From the NCBI GenBank assembly GCA_034933305.1, contig JAYFNU010000018.1, forward strand, positions 1 through 35,137: 35,137 bases of DNA, given 5' to 3'. Below, piece after piece: positions 31,381 to 35,137 of the stretch. This stretch comes from JAYFNU01 sp034933305. GTDB lineage: Bacteria; Bacillota; Clostridia; Oscillospirales; Ruminococcaceae. Position 1 is the stretch's first letter. Every line of letters starts with the position of its first letter. The notes beneath the pieces were generated by a model. It was not told the origin of the DNA and made no database searches. It saw only the letters and a list, made by a program, of their open reading frames with translations. The translations under genes were made by a program, and so were the position numbers.

Positions 31381-32014
31381 GCTTTCCGTCACTTTGGTCG
31401 GGTTGATATTCCCCGTTCATAGATGACGAAAGGGTTCTGTTTTTGATTTTTTCCAGCTCTCCTTTTTCGACCTTTTCATTTAGATACTCATTGATGTTAT
31501 TTCTTCCAAAAACTGTTGAAATCTTATTTGTGTCAATGAAAACATTGTTTCTTTGTCCGACTTGGTCAATATACACCGGTACATTAATTGTATTTCCGTC
31601 TGCATCAGTGAGCGTAGAGATTATGAGGAAATAGTTTCTTCCCCTTTCTCCACTGGCCTTTTTTGTTCCCCTATACACTCTCTGCGGACTATCGAGGCTA
31701 TCAATCACTCTCATGAACAGTTCTTTCCCAAGTCCATGATAATGCGTCCTTTCGTTTGCCGATAGCCCCTTTTGCCCGGCTTCTGCTTCCGAAAATATAT
31801 TTTGTCGCACATGCCCCGGGTTCATCATCATTGGTAAATTAGATGCGCCATGATTCACCATGATTTCCGGTGTATAGTCGCGCAGTAGCACCTCTTTATC
31901 ATAATTAATATCGTCCAGCGCGGCTTGTATTTCGTTCCCTGCGCCTGCGCTGATATGATACTGCTCCCCCGCGCCTGCCTTCGTGCCGGCGCTTTTGTTT
32001 GCCCGAGCGCGCCC
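31256..32014 (-). pseudogene. Truncated MuF-C-terminal-like phage/ICE protein, fragment A
   Basis: On the minus strand a frame is open from 32014 to beyond 31258, with no native start or end. The core VPVYIDQVGQRNNVFIDTNK followed by ISTVFGRNNINEYLNEKVEKGELEKIKNR resembles the MuF-C-terminal domain found at the end of large polyvalent phage and integrative-element proteins. A helical stretch ending QRLMERYNELAAENALFIF follows. Beyond it the frame runs into the antisense of the ribokinase gene, so the true 3' end is lost. Upstream, the likely continuation (DAINELKTARRLFEGALG) lies in another frame, implying a frameshift near 31990-32015. The DNA is AT-richer than neighbouring chromosomal genes. 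The family name is from memory. Confidence 0.7.
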
Positions 32015-32051
32015 TCAAACAGGCGGCGGGCGGTCTTCAGCTCGTTGATTG

Positions 32052-32223
32052 CGTCGAGATCGGCGCGTTTCTCACCATCGCCGGCGGGGAAAAATGAACA
32101 GCGCGCTCTCCGCCGCGAGCTCGTTGTAGCGCTCTGTGAGGCGCTGCACGGCGTCCTATTTCACATGATTTTGCTCAGTGTTGACTTTTTCGGAGTTTTG
32201 CGCATATAATACGTCAGTAGAAC
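32052..32223. repeat. Repeat copy 2 (partner of 31209-31380)
   Basis: A roughly 170-nt direct repeat of 31209-31380, about 843 nt downstream and in the same orientation, diverged by scattered substitutions. It includes the stretch GAAAAATGAACAGCGCG shared at the junction of ribokinase end and phage remnant. Confidence 0.85.
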
Positions 32224-32345
32224 GTTCGCCCCCACTTTGCGCCGGCAATTGGAGCCGTCCCATAGATGAGGTGTCGGAGGTTCTATTTTTTATGCGCACA
32301 AGCTCCCCGGATCTTATCTGCCGCTGTGTATATCCTTCGAAATCA
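32052..32345 (-). pseudogene. Degenerate MuF-C-like fragment B (second copy)
   Basis: The minus-strand translation from about 32344 reads FEGYTQRQIRSGELVRIKNR, then a diverged linker, then LYAQNSEKVNTEQNHVK, a TAG stop at 32156-32158, and DAVQRLTERYNELAAESALF. This aligns with fragment A (YAQNSEKVNTEQNYIKQDSMQRL and so on). A one-base shift restores PAGDGEKRADLDAINELKTA after it. The in-frame stop and frameshift mark it as dead. It shares the repeat block 32052-32223 with copy 1. Confidence 0.75.
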
Positions 32346-32380
32346 ATTTTTCAACACCCTGCTTTTATGCGGGTGAATGA

Positions 32381-32437
32381 CAAAATAAAAAAGCCCGCAG
32401 ATAATGCATCTGCGGGCTTTTCCGATGGCGCCCACCT
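32381..32437. repeat. Duplicated tRNA-Asn 3' end and terminator (candidate attachment site)
   Basis: 32381-32421 is identical over 41 nt to 34953-34993, including the hairpin GCCCGCAGAT-aatgc-ATCTGCGGGC. After two mismatches, GATGGCGCCC and CCTGT also match the 3' tip of the tRNA-Asn gene. It lies 2.57 kb from the functional tRNA and in the same orientation, as an attL/attR pair would. Confidence 0.75.
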
Positions 32438-32439
32438 GT

Positions 32440-32484
32440 CCGGCGCGCGCCGAGGTCGGCGCGTTTCTCGCCCTTGCCGGCGGC
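32440..32484. repeat. Repeat copy 3 of the ribokinase 3' end
   Basis: 45 nt matching 31201-31245 at 43 positions, placed directly after the tRNA-like att copy. On the minus strand it reads as AAGKGEKRADLGARR, also shared in part with the phage-protein fragments. Confidence 0.8.
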
Positions 32485-32664
32485 TTCCGCGGAAATGCGC
32501 GCAAGCTGATACAAATGAAAAACAAGTCTGCGCGCTAAAGCGCATCCGAATCCCTCCGTACAGCGCTGCGGATTTCGCATGCACCGATCCGTCGCCATAA
32601 GAAAATACAGTGCGGATCCGAAGCCGACAGGAACAGCGTATCAAAACCGCGCCAAAATGACCGC

Positions 32665-34530
32665 TTATTTTTGATAAATGTCTTCCAGCTCCAGCTTCCG
32701 GGAAGCTATATCGTATAAAAAAGTATAGTATCTGTTGATTTCCGGTTCTTTTTCATCGAAAAACTCAAATGAACCATCTGTCATGCCGGCTACGTCAGAA
32801 CTTACGAATGCGTATGAACCGTTCTTTGTCTCCTGCACAAGCCAGTCAAAATATGCGGGCCTCGGCGCCTGATACGCATTCAGCGCGACCGGCAGGAGGC
32901 TATTGAGCGACAGCGTACCGAAGGACTGTGCCGGCACTTGCTGCGTGTTTGACCAAACGAGATACGGCGTCTTATGGGTAGCGACATAATACTGAAGCTC
33001 ATCTTTCCCGGCCAAAAAACCTGTCGCTTCATTAAAGCCATCTGCCACTTCCGTTTGATGGTCACCGTACATTACGACGATAACATCCCGGTCTGATTGT
33101 GAAAAATAATCAAGCAGAACACCGATTGCATCATCCGTCAGCTTTTCAAGCGTCGCCATACCTTCCAATTGCCCAACGGTATCCGAAGATAAAGACTGCG
33201 CTGCGGGATCGCTGAGTTTGACCGCAGTATAACCCTGAGACGCGAGCCTGTCAAAGTCCGTATACGGCAGATGGTTTTGCATCGTCACCATGTTGATGAA
33301 AACCGGCGAATCGCTCTGCGTCATTTGCTCATAGGTATCGATCATTTCCTGCATGCTGGATACGTCGCTTAAATAATCCCGCGCATATTTCTGATTTTCC
33401 GCAGCAAACGAATCAATAAAGATCTGATCGTCGAACCCAAGGTATTGATAAGCTGCCACCCGGTTGAACAGATCCGTCGTATACGCGTGCAGGGCGGTTG
33501 AGCAATACCCGTTTTGCTCCAAATAGGAAACGATATTCGGCATGCCCTCATAAACATAATCGATGTATCCCATCGTTCGGACATATGCATTTTTTGCGGC
33601 TAACCCGGTGAGCACTTCAAACTCGGCGTCCGCTGTTCCGCCGCCGTATAAACAGGACAAAAGCTCTCCGCTGTAACCCTGTTGTTTGTATTTGTCGTAA
33701 TTCGCATGCAGATCCGTGTCAAAGGTATAGCCGTACTGATCCATATCATAGTAGGTTTCAAGCAACACTACGATTATATCGGGAGAGCCCTGCACCGTTT
33801 TTTGTTCGCTGAGCGATTGTATTTCGTCGCCGATTTGAGAAATTTCTTCTTGATAGTTATCGGGGACGAGGGGATCAAATATCTGTTCGTCCGTCAGCGA
33901 GAAAAAGGTGGTGAAGAAAGTGTATTGATAATACTGCGAAACAATGTCGACAGGTTTGTCTATATTGTTAAGCGTCAAAGCGTCATTGTAAATAAAGATG
34001 AACCAGTAATAGAAGCAGGCAGAAAGAAGAAAAGAAATGCATACAATCGAACGGGTCTTTCTTTTCGAGCTGCGATCAACCGGCAATTTGAATATCGACA
34101 GTATTAACAGCGCACATGCCAGTAAAAGCAAGGACAAAAGCATACGTCTTGTCGGCGGCATGCTGATCATCTTCGTCGCTTTAACGGCATTGGAAATGTT
34201 GGAAAGATCGGAGGGAACAACAGGATAATCCCAAAAGCTTCTTTTGTAATAGTTCGCATAGGTTGCGACGGAGAAAATGGAGCCGACAATTGCACAAGGT
34301 ATCCAGACACGGCGGACAAGGACTGCAATTGCGGCCGTCAATAGCGAAAAGAATATCCAGGATAATAAAAATTGCGGCGTCCTTGTAACAACGTATTCTA
34401 TTAGCCACGACACCGGATCCCGCGGATAGCATAGTTCCATGAGCACATAACAAAAGTATGGAAATATACAAACCGCCGCTATTGTAGCGAGATAGTTAAG
34501 CCGTTTGCTTCCTCTGATCCGTTTAACCAT
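32665..34530 (-). CDS. LTA synthase-like membrane sulfatase (phosphoglycerol transferase family)
   Basis: A 621-residue protein with five N-terminal membrane helices (within residues 11-182) followed by an extracellular alkaline-phosphatase-fold domain (about 245-560). Catalytic and metal positions of LtaS-like enzymes are visible: Glu258 (VVLLETYYD), nucleophile Thr299 in GGGTADAEFEVLTG, His420 in MQNHLPY, and Asp490-His491 in YGDHQTEV. It probably transfers phosphoglycerol or a similar group to a surface polymer. The ATG at 34530 has GGAGGAG 5 nt upstream, preferred over an ATG 13 codons earlier. GC is clearly lower than in the rest of the window, and the gene is flanked by phage-protein remnants, indicating transfer. 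Confidence 0.88.
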   Translation of the reverse strand: MVKRIRGSKRLNYLATIAAVCIFPYFCYVLMELCYPRDPVSWLIEYVVTRTPQFLLSWIFFSLLTAAIAVLVRRVWIPCAIVGSIFSVATYANYYKRSFWDYPVVPSDLSNISNAVKATKMISMPPTRRMLLSLLLLACALLILSIFKLPVDRSSKRKTRSIVCISFLLSACFYYWFIFIYNDALTLNNIDKPVDIVSQYYQYTFFTTFFSLTDEQIFDPLVPDNYQEEISQIGDEIQSLSEQKTVQGSPDIIVVLLETYYDMDQYGYTFDTDLHANYDKYKQQGYSGELLSCLYGGGTADAEFEVLTGLAAKNAYVRTMGYIDYVYEGMPNIVSYLEQNGYCSTALHAYTTDLFNRVAAYQYLGFDDQIFIDSFAAENQKYARDYLSDVSSMQEMIDTYEQMTQSDSPVFINMVTMQNHLPYTDFDRLASQGYTAVKLSDPAAQSLSSDTVGQLEGMATLEKLTDDAIGVLLDYFSQSDRDVIVVMYGDHQTEVADGFNEATGFLAGKDELQYYVATHKTPYLVWSNTQQVPAQSFGTLSLNSLLPVALNAYQAPRPAYFDWLVQETKNGSYAFVSSDVAGMTDGSFEFFDEKEPEINRYYTFLYDIASRKLELEDIYQK

Positions 34531-34560
34531 CTGTTCTCCTCCGGCATTAATTAATTTATA

Positions 34561-34589
34561 ATTATACATCCCACCTTTTATAAATACAA
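34561..34589 (-). promoter_or_regulatory. Promoter of the sulfatase gene
   Basis: On the minus strand TTGTAT (34584-34589), a 17-nt spacer and TATAAT (34561-34566), about 30 nt before ATG 34530. A perfect TTGACA also lies upstream at 34618-34623 with only a weak -10. Confidence 0.7.
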
Positions 34590-34639
34590 GTTACAGATAT
34601 TGTAATCTATTCGGCGCTGTCAACTAATCGTTTACTCTC

Positions 34640-34815
34640 CCTGGTGCGATCTACGGAGAATCCGGGGTTTTGTTTTTTAATGCGCACAGGATCTCCGGTT
34701 TTGGCTTTGTCGTTTGGATCCATTGATGCTGTTTCTTCCGAATACTGTTGTATTAATTTACATCAATGAAAACATTGTTTCTTTGCCCGACACGGCAGTT
34801 CACGCGGAACATCGG
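34640..34815 (-). pseudogene. Degenerate MuF-C-like fragment C (third copy)
   Basis: The minus strand reads, in three successive frames, VGQRNNVFIDVN then a stop, INTTVFGRNSIN, and GDPVRIKKQNPGFSVDRTRE. These align in order with fragment A's VGQRNNVFIDTNKISTVFGRNNIN and GELEKIKNR. At least two frameshifts and a stop make it a dead remnant. It lies on the other side of the sulfatase gene from fragments A and B. Confidence 0.72.
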
Positions 34816-34952
34816 ACACGCATGAAATCTGCAGCCACGATCTTGACGGCTTCGGGGACGATACCGCGAACATCCTCGGCGCGGTATTTGACGATCGGCC
34901 CGCTTCAAACGACGGCCAAAAATGAAAAGTGTGTTATTTCTCGTGTTATTTC

Positions 34953-34993
34953 CAAAATAAAAAAGCCCGCAGATAATGCATCTGCGGGCTTTT
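34953..34993. repeat. tRNA-Asn-side copy of the 41-nt repeat
   Basis: Identical to 32381-32421. Here it overlaps the functional tRNA-Asn terminator. Confidence 0.9.
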
Positions 34994-34994
34994 T
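34959..34994 (-). terminator. Terminator of tRNA-Asn
   Basis: Stem GCCCGCAGAT (34965-34974) with ATCTGCGGGC (34980-34989), loop AATGC. On the minus strand TTTTTT follows, just downstream of the tRNA 3' end. Confidence 0.9.
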
Positions 34995-34997
34995 TGA

Positions 34998-35072
34998 TGG
35001 CGCCCCCTGTTGGGCTCGAACCAACGACCCTGCGGTTAACAGCCGCATGCTCTACCACTGAGCTAAGGAGGC
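34998..35072 (-). tRNA. tRNA-Asn (GTT)
   Basis: Cloverleaf on the minus strand: acceptor GCCTCCT pairs with AGGGGGC (one G-U pair). The D-arm is AGCTCAGTGGTAGAGC, the anticodon stem TGCGG/CCGCA encloses loop CTGTTAA with anticodon GTT, and the T-arm carries GGTTCGAGCC. Discriminator G is followed by an encoded CCA. Confidence 0.96.
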
Positions 35073-35107
35073 ATAAAGCACCGGGCGGCGCACGCCGCGG
35101 TGTTTTT

Positions 35108-35137
35108 GGTGACCCGTGGGAGAGTCGAACTCCCGAT
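35108..35137 (-). tRNA. Partial tRNA cut by the window end (possibly tRNA-Lys)
   Basis: The minus-strand 3' part of a tRNA is visible: T-arm GGGAGTTCGACTCTCCC, acceptor strand ACGGGTC, discriminator A and encoded CCA. The matching 5' acceptor would be GACCCGT, as in many Clostridia tRNA-Lys genes, but the anticodon is outside the window, so the identity is a guess. Confidence 0.75.

Larger units (their letters stand above)
32346..32664. other. Gene-free stretch with an att-like copy and a third ribokinase-end copy
   Basis: Holds the duplicated tRNA-Asn terminator region (32381-32437) immediately followed by the third copy of the ribokinase 3' end (32440-32484). From 32485 to the sulfatase stop at 32665 I see no gene, only a weak TGCGC/GCGCA inverted repeat and no clear T-tailed terminator for the sulfatase gene. 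Confidence 0.6.
34531..34997. other. Gene-free stretch between the sulfatase gene and tRNA-Asn
   Basis: Contains the sulfatase promoter, a third decayed MuF-C fragment (34640-34815), about 140 nt with no recognisable content (34816-34952), and the tRNA-Asn terminator with the att-like repeat. Confidence 0.6.

Noticed and set aside
31256..32014. Intact functional gene for fragment A
   Set aside because: No start codon with ribosome site at the family N-terminus, an upstream frameshift, and a 3' end that runs into the antisense of the ribokinase gene.
32381..35000. CRISPR array or retron from the repeated palindromes
   Set aside because: Only two copies at 2.57-kb spacing, no regular spacers, and no Cas or reverse transcriptase gene in the window.
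34753..35058. 101-codon minus-strand frame starting inside tRNA-Asn
   Set aside because: The N-terminal VEHAAVNRRVVGSSPTGG is a translated tRNA, a well-known artefact; only its end overlaps a decayed MuF-C fragment.

Overview
The window looks like chromosomal DNA of a GC-rich, spore-forming Clostridia-type Firmicute, possibly Oscillospirales or a relative. The grounds are strong Shine-Dalgarno sites throughout, a SpoVT-like sporulation regulator, a DUF6472-type mini-protein, a Na+-pump decarboxylase, lipoproteins without outer-membrane genes, and tRNA genes with encoded CCA. GC is high (about two thirds, by eye) except in the last 3-4 kb. The lineage is inferred, not proven.

Layout. 1-384 has no gene but holds three consecutive hairpins and two diverged direct repeats. 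385-9781 is a divergent nonulosonic (legionaminic-acid type) sugar locus. Leftward run a LegG-like 2-epimerase, two paralogous Gfo/Idh oxidoreductases, a CMP-sugar synthetase and a lipoprotein. Rightward run LegB- and LegC-like enzymes, a CBS-nucleotidyltransferase like PtmE, then cysteine synthase and serine acetyltransferase. The PEP-condensing NeuB/LegI synthase and a dedicated N-acetyltransferase are not in the window. 9921-11484 encodes the beta subunit and a gamma-like subunit of a Na+-translocating decarboxylase. 11709-13284 encodes a uracil permease and a Cys-rich mini-protein. 13340-20795 is a housekeeping mix: YwaF-type membrane protein, PPOX and nitroreductase flavoproteins, ZIP transporter, prolyl-tRNA deacylase, CDF exporter, DUF1653, foldase and diacylglycerol-kinase-like protein. 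20896-21153 is rpsT. 21203-23444 is a Wzm/Wzt-type polysaccharide ABC exporter with two small ArnE/ArnF-like membrane halves. 23634-26195 has a lipoprotein, SpoVT and a secreted transglutaminase-like protein. 26253-29836 is a leftward six-gene run starting with mutY.

The right end is the accessory part. A ribokinase gene (30322-31254) sits behind a strong promoter and a GC-rich leader of about 280 nt with clear hairpins. After it comes a scrapyard of mobile-element remnants. Three degenerate fragments of the same MuF-C-terminal-like phage or conjugative-element protein lie on the minus strand, and the 3' end of the ribokinase gene appears in partial extra copies. A low-GC LTA-synthase-type sulfatase gene stands alone between the remnants. 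The tRNA-Asn terminator and tRNA 3' tip are duplicated 2.57 kb away, as expected for an attL/attR pair. The window ends in a tRNA-Asn and a truncated second tRNA.

The best candidates for something undescribed are the NeuB-less nonulosonate locus with its two paired oxidoreductases, the structured leader before the ribokinase, the sulfatase island at tRNA-Asn, and a ZIP transporter gene with no stop codon before its terminator.
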